DNA from: Sergeia podlipaevii
Lineage: Eukaryota > Euglenozoa > Kinetoplastea > Trypanosomatida > Trypanosomatidae
Length of the DNA: 14,505 nt
NCBI GenBank assembly: GCA_030849805.1
Contig: JASANZ010001770.1
Span: 1-14,505, forward strand
Direction of reading: 5' to 3'
In this document: piece after piece, positions 7,712-14,505 of the stretch
How positions within the stretch are numbered: the first letter of the stretch is position 1
How the letters are laid out: the number at the start of each line of letters is the position of its first letter
Made by a program: the position numbers and the translations under genes
Notes under the pieces: generated by a model
The model's input: the letters and a program-made list of their open reading frames with translations, nothing else
Told to the model about the DNA's origin: nothing
Database searches by the model: none

Positions 7712-9355
7712 TTATATCGCGGGAATGTCCACTTTTGGAGCCTCTGTGCTGTACTCCGCAGGCAGGTAGGGACAGCAATCGCTGAGATCAACGCCTTCCG
7801 CAAGCACAATCGTGTTATCAGGGAGCACCGCCTCTGGAACCGCCTTGATCGATGGAAACGACACAACCAACTTCGTCACCGTCTCATAACCAAAGACGTT
7901 CACTCCAGGCGGAGGCGCCAGAGCCACCTTATCATGGATGGAGCGCCGGAAGCGCGTAGGCAACAACAGATCCATGTCCACAGTTCCACTCGTCCCATGG
8001 GAGATTTTTACTTTCTTCTTTACTGATGCGAGCGTCCACTCACGTACGCCCTTCGCGCTGGTGCCCAACGGCAGCTTGGCGCGTAGAAGAAGCTCAACGC
8101 GGACATCCTCAATATCTACCCCTGTTGTAGACCCCACCTGACCAAGCCCATTGTCAATACGCAGACGAAGATGCAGGGAGCTGATCGGTTTCGGTGGCAT
8201 GGTGTTGCCCGCATCCTCACGATGGCCTCCGCTTCCAACATGAGGATGTTCCGCGTATTGAGCTGTGCTACCTACCACCGTCCCCACCACCGTAGTTCCA
8301 GCCCCGCCACTACCAGCAGGAGAGGAAGAAGCATCGTTTCCGTCCCCTCCTTCATGCACACCACCACCACCTAGACTTTCCACCGAATAAAATGGAGTGG
8401 GATCGCGCAGCAGTTCAAACACCGTCAGCTGCCCCTCTGTCAGTATCAGTGTAGTGCTTGACAGATAGGTCACACGTACCCGCACAGTGCTCACTGGGGC
8501 GGGCTTCAGCAGGCGCATAATATGGTTTGGATGAAGAAGATGAAACACGATATCCTGTGAGAAGCGTGGCTTCAGGCAGGCACGCTCATAACATTGAAGA
8601 AGTTCTCTTTTGGGAAGGGAAGAAAGAATAATCAACTCCGTATCTACAGCACCGCGTACCGTCTGCGTATGCTCCTCCTTCTTGACATTCTCTACTCCGC
8701 AATCAGCAGTGCCACCAACTTGAACATTGGCGATGCCAGTGAGGGTATAGGTGACACCGCCCCTTGCTTCTTCGAATATTGTGTAGGAGGAAGGAGGTAA
8801 CCACGGAGGAAGCAGCAGTGAAAACGGATAAGATTTGTATGAGGATGAGGAGGAGGACGTGTCAAGAGCCACCTCGTCTTTTCCCAACGATGTAGCAGTT
8901 GTTGCTGTTGCCGCCGCACCTGCGCCACATCCTTCAGTAGATGGTTGCTGCTGCTGCTGCTGCTGCTGCGTGACTGGCGGATGACCAGAGGAATGCACGT
9001 CCTCCGCCTGAGTAGAGAGCACAACACCCGTCAGTGGGTTTGCTCTTCCATGTTTTGTGATGTACTCACTCATCGCGGTATCCAGAGCGTGACGTTCTGC
9101 ACGTTCGTTCGGCAGCGGTTGACCGGAGAGAGTAATGGTTTGACGTAAGAAAGTTCGAGGTGCGTCCTTGCCAAGCTTGGTCGAGAAGAATTTGCCACCA
9201 GCTGCGTCGAGACGCACGGCGGACACACAGAGAGGGACGCCTTGTGACTTGGACATCGCAGAAGGCCCTACATGAACATGCCCAGTAACTGTCTCGCCGG
9301 CAACGTAGCTCTTCTTGTCCGTGGTGACGGTCACGGTTATAATTTCGTCCGTCAT
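7712..9355 (-). CDS. Arrestin-like protein, smaller paralogue (ALP1)
   Basis: A 547-aa protein with both halves of an arrestin fold. The N-domain opens with a strand pair and SYVAGETVTGHV (16-27), typical of the arrestin N-terminus. It closes with YPFSLLLPPWLPPSSY (176-191) and GGVTYTL (199-205), the family's PF-P-PPS-Y and ITY signatures. The C-domain runs from about 215 to 525: SSLPKRELL, a strand at 291-312, LHLRLRIDN (394-402), and PPPGV followed by TKLVVSFP (481-501). Low-complexity insertions lie at about 80-173 (including eight Gln at 130-137 and six Ser) and at about 320-390 (Gly/Ser/His). Alpha-arrestins elsewhere act as cytosolic adaptors for ubiquitination and endocytosis of membrane proteins; the role in kinetoplastids is not shown by sequence. 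No PPxY motif for Nedd4-type ligases is present. The open frame extends 31 codons upstream through a hydrophobic stretch, but only from a TTG. The first ATG is at 9355, exactly where arrestin homology begins, so a signal peptide is unlikely. Confidence 0.85.
   Translation of the reverse strand: MTDEIITVTVTTDKKSYVAGETVTGHVHVGPSAMSKSQGVPLCVSAVRLDAAGGKFFSTKLGKDAPRTFLRQTITLSGQPLPNERAERHALDTAMSEYITKHGRANPLTGVVLSTQAEDVHSSGHPPVTQQQQQQQQPSTEGCGAGAAATATTATSLGKDEVALDTSSSSSSYKSYPFSLLLPPWLPPSSYTIFEEARGGVTYTLTGIANVQVGGTADCGVENVKKEEHTQTVRGAVDTELIILSSLPKRELLQCYERACLKPRFSQDIVFHLLHPNHIMRLLKPAPVSTVRVRVTYLSSTTLILTEGQLTVFELLRDPTPFYSVESLGGGGVHEGGDGNDASSSPAGSGGAGTTVVGTVVGSTAQYAEHPHVGSGGHREDAGNTMPPKPISSLHLRLRIDNGLGQVGSTTGVDIEDVRVELLLRAKLPLGTSAKGVREWTLASVKKKVKISHGTSGTVDMDLLLPTRFRRSIHDKVALAPPPGVNVFGYETVTKLVVSFPSIKAVPEAVLPDNTIVLAEGVDLSDCCPYLPAEYSTEAPKVDIPAI
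8945..8969 (-). repeat. (CAG)8 coding for poly-Gln in ALP1
   Basis: CTG units on the plus strand, read as eight CAG glutamine codons at residues 130-137 of ALP1, inside the first low-complexity insertion. Confidence 0.85.
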
Positions 9356-9448
9356 CAGAGAAGAAGATGAGATGGATTGAGAGAAAACAAAGGCAATCAA
9401 AAAAAAAAGAGAATATATGTATAAAGATCTTTGAGCCAAGAGCCGCAA

Positions 9449-9495
9449 CTTTTGTATATTTTAAAAGAAAGGGGAAAAAGATTTGAAAAAAAAAA
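9449..9495 (-). promoter_or_regulatory. Predicted trans-splice signal of ALP1
   Basis: Plus strand 9463-9495 is purine-rich, a sense-strand polypyrimidine tract, and the first sense AG after it is at 9450-9449. The predicted leader is about 93 nt to the ATG at 9355. A second pyrimidine-rich stretch at 9356-9410 has no AG after it until codon 14 of the gene, so it cannot supply the acceptor if 9355 is the start. Confidence 0.5.
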
Positions 9496-9527
9496 ATGCC
9501 AGAGTAAAAAACGGTCATCATCACTAT

Positions 9528-9564
9528 AACAATAACAATAATAATAATAATAATAATAATAATA
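9528..9564. repeat. (AAC/AAT)n microsatellite
   Basis: AAC units passing into about nine AAT units. The AAT part is complementary to the TTA run at 9713-9733. Confidence 0.8.
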
Positions 9565-9712
9565 GGAAGAGTATTAGTGCTGCTATTGCGATTACGTACT
9601 TTCTAACGCAGACCCCTCAACATGCAACATGAGATAAACTCTTAGCTAATCTAACATATGTGCTGAACAGCTCTTTCTTTTCTTTTTCTTCCTCCCTATC
9701 GTCGTTCAATTT

Positions 9713-9733
9713 GTTATTATTATTATTATTATT
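9713..9733. repeat. (TTA)n microsatellite
   Basis: About seven TTA units. With the AAT run at 9537-9564 it forms an inverted repeat of roughly 20 bp separated by about 150 nt. Confidence 0.8.
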
Positions 9734-9892
9734 GCTATTTTCTCTTTATTATTCGCAACACACGTATATAATGTAGTGATGAGTGAACACATGATCCGAA
9801 GAGGTATGTACCTTTCCTCCCCTTCCCCCTCCCCTCCTCCACTATTGTCACTCTGCATTTCCCCTTCTTCTCCAAAGCCAAGGAAAAGAAAG

Positions 9893-9920
9893 AGAGGGAG
9901 GGAGGGAGGGAGGGAGGGGG
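9893..9920. repeat. (GGGA)n purine repeat
   Basis: About five GGGA units in a longer purine tract. It lies just right of a plus-strand pyrimidine block rich in TCCCC-like units. Confidence 0.8.
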
Positions 9921-9974
9921 ATAGACCGGACCAAAAGCAGGATACAAATAGTAATAAAAACAAAAAATGTCAGC

Positions 9975-9994
9975 TGTAGTAGTAGTAGTAGTAG
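9975..9994. repeat. (GTA)n microsatellite
   Basis: About six GTA units in the inter-arrestin spacer. No function is evident. Confidence 0.8.
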
Positions 9995-10130
9995 CCAATA
10001 ATAACAATAATACAAGATATATATATATATATGATAATATAACAACAACAAAAATGCTCTCTGCATTTCATACTACCAACAACACGCATCAACGAAAACA
10101 CAATATCAACTCTCTCTCTCTCTTTCGTCA

Positions 10131-12809
10131 CTAGCTGTACCGCACAGGTAGATCCAGCACGTCATCCGTATTATCTACCGCTTCCGCGATCTGCACCACC
10201 CCTGCAGTCCAGTCCTCCTCTTCCAAGTATGTTGCAAAGCCTGGAAACGACACAACAATAGCTGTGGTAGTGCTAATATTCGCCGTGCGTACGCCAGGTG
10301 GCGGCAGCAGTTTATTGTCATCCTCCTTACAACGTCTAAACTGTCTCGGGAGCACAAGGCGCGCAGGGAAGGTAGCCTCCTCGCCCGGCGGGATAGCAAC
10401 TGTGTATTCATATCGCGCGAGAGGGTACTTGAACGTGCGGGGCACCTCGAGGGACTTAAAAATCTGAATAGTCTCTTGCAGCTCCACGCGCACACGCGAT
10501 ATCTCGCGGTTGCGACATCGGTTCTGCACGCGCACAACGAGGGGGAGAGCACCAACAGGAAGAGGCAGGGCTTGCTCCACCGCTTCCTTACGTCGTTGCA
10601 GCTTTTCTTCCTTCCTGATGCGCAACTCCTCCTCCTGGGAGGAGAGCGAGGGCTTCGTGACGGTGGTGATGCTCAACCCATTACTTCCCTGTCCTTCACC
10701 ACCACCTACCGCTGCATTCTTGTTGATGTTGGTGTTGTTTTGCAAGGATTCTTCATACCCAAGCGGCTTGTTTCGTTCTGCAAAGGCATCATAGCCCTTC
10801 AACACGATGGAGCGACCCAAGTCAAGATTGGCGGTAGTTGCGAGGCCGCGGCCTTCATACACACCCACCGGCGGCGGTTGACCTTCATTACCTCCATCTT
10901 TCCGATTGGCATCGCTTTTCACAGGAGGATCTGGAGGAACAGCACCTGTTCCGCCTCCTTCTCCTCCTCCATGGCTGGTGCTGTGTGTTGCATCGTAGAC
11001 GGTGCTGTTCCCTACGCTCATCACACCATCCTCGTTGTCAACTGGGATATTCATTGCGTTTTGGTTACTGCTGCCATCTTGAATAGTATTTTTACTGCCA
11101 TCATTGTTCATGCTTTGCATCGCATTGCTCGCCTCCTCCATCAACTTTGCCAGCTGACGCTCGCGGAAGACGCGGTACGTCGCGTTGGCGTCCGCAAGCA
11201 CAAGTGCACGTGAACTCTGCAAGGCCACCTCAACCTCAATCGCTGCGTTACCGTAGAGGCAGCACAAGTTGCCCAGACAGCTGCAGGAAAACACCTGATA
11301 TTGTGCGGAGAGAGGAGGCAGCGGGTTCACAGTGGCCGCCAGCACGGCCTCCTCCTGCGCACCCAGCAGCTGCCGCTTGGATACAGCAGAAAGAACGAAG
11401 AACCGCTTGGACGAGGTGATGGAGCGCTGTGCGCCGCCAAACTCAACGGTCGCACGCGCCGTGTACGTGATGTTACCACATGCACCCGTAATGGAATAAT
11501 AGAGGGATGGTGGCATCCACGGCGGGACGCGAAAAGAAAATGGAAAAGAGTAACGCCCAGGCAGCAGCCGACGCTCCTTCAGGTGCCTCTGCACCGGGTT
11601 GGTGTTGCCTTTCCCCTCGCCTTCGACTGGTGCTCCCTCAGTGGTACCTTTCCTCTTGCCTTGAGAAGGAGATGTACCGCCACTTGCGGCAGCGGCGATG
11701 GCGGCAGCAGCAGCCTGCTCCTCTGCTTCGCGTGCTTGCTTCAGGTGCTCTGCGATTTCAAGAGCCGCGTTAGACACTACGGGGTGTAGCGGCTCACCAT
11801 CCACACCTCGGGCGATGTCACCCTGTCCACCGCCACGGCTGTCCCGCCGTTGGATGGTATTTGTCTGGCCGCCACCATCACCGCCACTGCCCTGGGCTGC
11901 CCCCCTACCAACCGCCTCGGGGTCGTCTAGCTCTTCGTAGTGCCCGCTGCCCGCCATCCTCCCTGGTATCTCCACTGTTATCACGTGTGTGGACTTGTCC
12001 TCCTCGTCCTCCTCTTCATCGCTACTACTACTCGCAAAGACGTTCTGGGGATCCTTCTTCTTTGTGTTTCTCGTTCCACTGCTTCTCCCCTCCGGGCCAC
12101 TACCACCACCGCCAACACTACTGCGTACTACGGGAGAACCGTCCAGAATGCTGTTTCTTCGCATCGCTTGCTGGCGCTCGTACTCCGGTGAGGACGCCGG
12201 CTGACTATCACCACCGAGGTTAGAGCGCTGTCGCATGCCACTGCTGCTGCTTATCACACCGCCACTGCCTTCATTGAGACCGTTGGCACTGGTGGACCCA
12301 ACATCAGCATTGCGGCCGCCGCCGCCGCCATCGTCTCTCGCATCAACAATAAGCACATCATCATCATCATCATTGTTCACATTGTTGCTGTTCTTGCTTT
12401 TTTTCTTCTCCTTGCGAGACTTTTTGCCTTTTAATTTTTCCAGAGGCTTCTCTGGCACAATTCTCGAGTACGGCGCGCAGTGATGCTCGCGGTACAGCAA
12501 CTCTTGTCTGCGCTGCGCTGCTGTCTCAGCATCCTCGGAGGCCTTCTTCCGCCCTGCGAGCGTTACATGCCTTGACAAGTACGTGCGATCCGCCGTATAC
12601 CCTTCCAGAAGCGCATCAAACTCACCCTGATCGTCGCGCACGCCGTTGTGCTCTACACCCTTGAGCTCAAGTCGAATGCGCTTATACTTGGCGCCTTCCT
12701 TCTCATTTGCATCGACAAGGACAATGACTTCACCGCGCAGGAGTCCACCGGGGATAACGCACGTGTCAGCAAGTCCAATGGACAGGTGAAGCCCACCTCC
12801 AGAAGACAT
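10131..12809 (-). CDS. Large arrestin-like protein with insertions (ALP2)
   Basis: An 892-aa protein starting at a genuine ATG. The N-domain begins at once (LHLSIGLADTCVIPGGLLRGEV, residues 7-28) and pauses after TYLSRHVTLAGR (76-87). It resumes at RYSFPFSFRVPPWMPPSLYY (419-438) and GNITYTA (445-451). The C-domain starts at VSKRQLL (476-482) and has a Cys-rich strand (C509, C511, C516, C517) resembling the CC/CxC strand of animal alpha-arrestins. It is interrupted at about 555-745, then ends with LPLVVRVQN (755-763), LPPPGV and AIVVSFP (835-856). The first insertion (about 88-412) holds a Lys-rich cluster (125-139), Asn/Asp and Gly runs, RRNS (S220, a basophilic kinase-type site), an acidic SSSSDEEEDEED stretch (260-271) and an Ala/Glu segment that could be helical (345-375). 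The second is Gly/Asn/Ser-rich. There is no signal peptide, membrane segment or PPxY motif. It is a cytosolic adaptor by family analogy only. It is the first gene of the cluster here and a clear paralogue of ALP1. Confidence 0.85.
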   Translation of the reverse strand: MSSGGGLHLSIGLADTCVIPGGLLRGEVIVLVDANEKEGAKYKRIRLELKGVEHNGVRDDQGEFDALLEGYTADRTYLSRHVTLAGRKKASEDAETAAQRRQELLYREHHCAPYSRIVPEKPLEKLKGKKSRKEKKKSKNSNNVNNDDDDDVLIVDARDDGGGGGRNADVGSTSANGLNEGSGGVISSSSGMRQRSNLGGDSQPASSPEYERQQAMRRNSILDGSPVVRSSVGGGGSGPEGRSSGTRNTKKKDPQNVFASSSSDEEEDEEDKSTHVITVEIPGRMAGSGHYEELDDPEAVGRGAAQGSGGDGGGQTNTIQRRDSRGGGQGDIARGVDGEPLHPVVSNAALEIAEHLKQAREAEEQAAAAAIAAAASGGTSPSQGKRKGTTEGAPVEGEGKGNTNPVQRHLKERRLLPGRYSFPFSFRVPPWMPPSLYYSITGACGNITYTARATVEFGGAQRSITSSKRFFVLSAVSKRQLLGAQEEAVLAATVNPLPPLSAQYQVFSCSCLGNLCCLYGNAAIEVEVALQSSRALVLADANATYRVFRERQLAKLMEEASNAMQSMNNDGSKNTIQDGSSNQNAMNIPVDNEDGVMSVGNSTVYDATHSTSHGGGEGGGTGAVPPDPPVKSDANRKDGGNEGQPPPVGVYEGRGLATTANLDLGRSIVLKGYDAFAERNKPLGYEESLQNNTNINKNAAVGGGEGQGSNGLSITTVTKPSLSSQEEELRIRKEEKLQRRKEAVEQALPLPVGALPLVVRVQNRCRNREISRVRVELQETIQIFKSLEVPRTFKYPLARYEYTVAIPPGEEATFPARLVLPRQFRRCKEDDNKLLPPPGVRTANISTTTAIVVSFPGFATYLEEEDWTAGVVQIAEAVDNTDDVLDLPVRYS
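12357..12373 (-). repeat. (ATC)n coding for poly-Asp in ALP2
   Basis: A trinucleotide run read as five aspartates at about residues 147-151 of ALP2, within the first insertion. Confidence 0.8.
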
Positions 12810-12923
12810 GTTGATATATATATGTGTGATATATATAGCTTTCTTTCCCCCTTTATATCAATATGCGTAAAAGGTATATGTGTATATATATATATATTTT
12901 CCTCCGCACTGCAGCCACAATAC

Positions 12924-12929
12924 TTACAT
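12924..12929 (-). promoter_or_regulatory. Start-stop upstream ORF before ALP2
   Basis: In the sense orientation this is ATG immediately followed by TAA. It is the only ATG between the predicted splice acceptor (12964) and the ALP2 start (12809), 120 nt before that start. Such minimal upstream frames can lower translation elsewhere. Use of the AG at 12924-12923 as acceptor would remove it. Confidence 0.35.
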
Positions 12930-12963
12930 ACAAAGCAACAGGATGAGTGCGCTCAAGAGCCCC

Positions 12964-13004
12964 CTTTCAGAAAGTCAAAAAAAAAAAGAAGAGGATAAAA
13001 AAAT
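12964..13004 (-). promoter_or_regulatory. Predicted trans-splice signal of ALP2
   Basis: Plus strand 12970-13004 is almost all purine, a sense-strand polypyrimidine tract, and the next sense AG is at 12965-12964. The predicted 5' untranslated region is 154 nt. Confidence 0.55.
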
Positions 13005-13829
13005 TTAGTAATAGTAACAATTGGCGTTTTGCGATCGTACTGTTTCTCGTATTCCTTTTTTTGTTTTGTTGTTGTTGTTAAAGAAGCAACAATAACTTCA
13101 ATGTATATTTGTATAAACTGCAGCTACCTACGTCTATGTGGTGAACAAGTTCTGCCCTTTCAAAAGCAATATATATATCAAAAAGAAGATAAAAGAAAAA
13201 AAAATCATAGAGACAAAAGAAAGAGAAACAAAAAATAAAAGAAGAGGGAAGCAAAAGAGCAATTAGAGGAGGTAAAAGCGGAAGATGATTGGTCATTCCT
13301 GAAGGATGTACAGAGAGATACCTATTTGCTTCTTCTTACAAAAAGAAGAAAAAAAACTAGAGAAGCAGCACGCTCGCTATTTCTCTCTTTTTTTTTTTTC
13401 CAAAAAAACATTTTTTTTTTTTTACTTTCTTAGCAAGAAGAAAATGAAATGGATAATGAACATATATATGCATCCACAGCACGATCGCAAGAGAAAAAAA
13501 AAAGAAGAGAGGGGGAAGGGTACATCACTGACATTTACAGCCATACTTCATAATAACAGGCAGGTACAAAAAAAAAACAGATGTGATCATCTAAAGAAAA
13601 AAAAAAAGAAACTTTAAGCATCGGAAAAGTGTTTAGTAGGAGTAAACAAAAGCAAGCAAGGTAAACAATAGCGTGTATACAATACCACAATAGCAGTAAT
13701 AGAACAGATGTACAGGCGCCACTGGAGAGCAGTATTTTTCCATCATTTCAAAAACGAAGAAAAAGGAGGAAATAAATTATTGAATGAAAAGAAGAGAGGA
13801 AGAAGGGAAAAAGCGAGATGTAAGTGTTC

Positions 13830-13880
13830 GTGTGTGTGTGTGTGGGGGGGGGGGNGTGTGTGTGTGGGGGGGGGGGGGTG
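13830..13880. repeat. Duplicated (GT)n-poly(G) tract
   Basis: On the plus strand: about seven TG units, eleven G, one ambiguous base (N at 13855), about five GT units, then thirteen G. It is a tandem duplication of a GT-run-plus-G-run module and a strong G-quadruplex candidate. The N suggests that read quality was poor here, so the exact lengths are uncertain. Confidence 0.85.
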
Positions 13881-14135
13881 ACAACCTAGACAAACGTACG
13901 TGTATTTGTATGCATGTGTGTGCTTGTACATAGCATAAAAAAAAGAGGCAAAAAGAAGAGAGGGCTACTTTAAAAAAAAAAAAGTAATAAAAAACACAGT
14001 CATCCTGCAATGTAACAATAGTAAAGATAGTTCCAAAAAAAAAAAAAATGGTAAAGTACATACTTTTTTTTTTCTCTTCAGCCGCTCTCTCTTTTTCCTC
14101 CCTTCTTGCTTCTTCTCAAAACGCAGATACATGTG

Positions 14136-14210
14136 CACATACACACGCACACATGCACGCATTCAAACGCAAAACGAAAGCACACACACACACATACACA
14201 CACACACACG
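14136..14210. repeat. CA-rich tract (GT-rich on minus strand)
   Basis: Interrupted CA dinucleotides, with an almost pure (CA)n from 14181 to 14209. On the minus strand, the sense strand of the gene cluster, it is GT-rich. Confidence 0.8.
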
Positions 14211-14505
14211 TTTTTGTTTCAGTAATTATTCGAAAGAAAAAATGAGAGAGATACGTAAGTAAGCAATGATGCCAATAACAAACTGATAAGTGGAGGAAGA
14301 GAGGAGGGGAGGGAGGGGAGGGAGGAAGATAGTACAAAAAGAGAAGATAGTACATCATTGAAACAAAACATGTGCAAGCTTTGAATCAAAGTGGCTACGT
14401 GTACGTTTTGAATTTCTACTTTTCTAATAAATGTACATCCATTTGCCCTTTCCTACTCTCTCTCTCTCTCCCGCCCTCCCCCTCTTTTAATGCTTATCTG
14501 TCCCC

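Larger units (their letters stand above)
9356..10130. other. Spacer between the two arrestin genes
   Basis: About 775 bases with no supported gene. It contains AAT, TTA, GTA, GGGA and AT microsatellites and alternating pyrimidine-rich (9671-9710, 9811-9878) and purine-rich (9882-9922) plus-strand blocks. It should hold the ALP2 3' untranslated region and the ALP1 splice signal. Confidence 0.6.
12810..14505. other. Gene-free region upstream of the cluster
   Basis: 1.7 kb with no supported protein or RNA gene on either strand, although the window edge may hide one. The near part carries the ALP2 splice signal. Further out are purine-rich plus-strand blocks (13186-13290, 13488-13517, 13753-13820, 14290-14350), T13/A7 homopolymers near 13388-13424, a GT/poly-G tract (13830-13880), a CA tract (14136-14210) and a CT run near 14456-14471. 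Open frames here are homopolymer-derived. Confidence 0.6.

Noticed and set aside
7529..8026. A 165-codon plus-strand frame with a glycine run
   Set aside because: It starts in the G10/GGN repeat and CA microsatellite, then runs antisense to the ALP1 C-terminus.
10476..11213. A 245-codon plus-strand frame opposite ALP2
   Set aside because: It lies wholly antisense to well-supported arrestin coding sequence and is best explained as a shadow of it.
11301..11789. A 162-codon plus-strand frame opposite ALP2
   Set aside because: Antisense to the conserved PF-PPW-PPS arrestin block, with no recognisable domain of its own.
12922..12927. GTAAGT on the minus strand, resembling a 5' cis-splice site
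   Set aside because: Cis-introns are very rare in trypanosomatids and ALP2 is intact without one. Six bases at a chance level are not evidence.
13029..13617. Plus-strand frames rich in Lys and Phe in the upstream region
   Set aside because: They are translations of poly-A and poly-T tracts with no domain or splice context.

Overview
The window looks like nuclear DNA of a trypanosomatid (Kinetoplastea). Four long intron-free reading frames all lie on the minus strand. They are separated by 0.8-1.0 kb of AT-rich, microsatellite-laden spacer. Just upstream of each there is a pyrimidine-rich tract (purine-rich on the plus strand) followed by an AG, which is the usual trans-splicing acceptor layout of a polycistronic unit. 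The genus cannot be fixed from the sequence alone.

In transcription order (right to left) the layout is as follows. 14505-12810 is a 1.7 kb gene-free region carrying a duplicated GT/poly-G tract, a CA-rich tract and several polypurine blocks. 12809-10131 is a large arrestin-like protein (892 aa, ALP2). 9355-7712 is a smaller arrestin-like paralogue (547 aa, ALP1). 6788-4356 is HAP2/GCS1, the eukaryotic gamete fusogen (810 aa). 3365-1089 is a 758-aa low-complexity protein I do not recognise, with one possible zinc finger and a run of cysteines. 1088-1 is gene-free and ends in what may be the splice signal of the next minus-strand gene outside the window.

Two start sites needed a decision. The open frames of HAP2 and ALP1 extend upstream of the first ATG, but only from TTG codons. 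For HAP2 the predicted splice acceptor also lies inside that extension. I therefore start HAP2 at 6788 and ALP1 at 9355, which removes a spurious hydrophobic N-terminus from the arrestin.

Functionally, HAP2 points to a capacity for gamete fusion. The two arrestin-like proteins are tandem paralogues. Each carries low-complexity insertions at the same two places of the arrestin fold, but of very different length. Co-transcription in trypanosomatids does not by itself imply a shared pathway, so I do not claim that the arrestins work with HAP2. I see no wholly new system. The most unusual items are the paired-insertion arrestins, the HAP2 cytoplasmic tail, the CTG/CAG inverted repeat inside the unknown gene and the GT/poly-G element upstream of the cluster.
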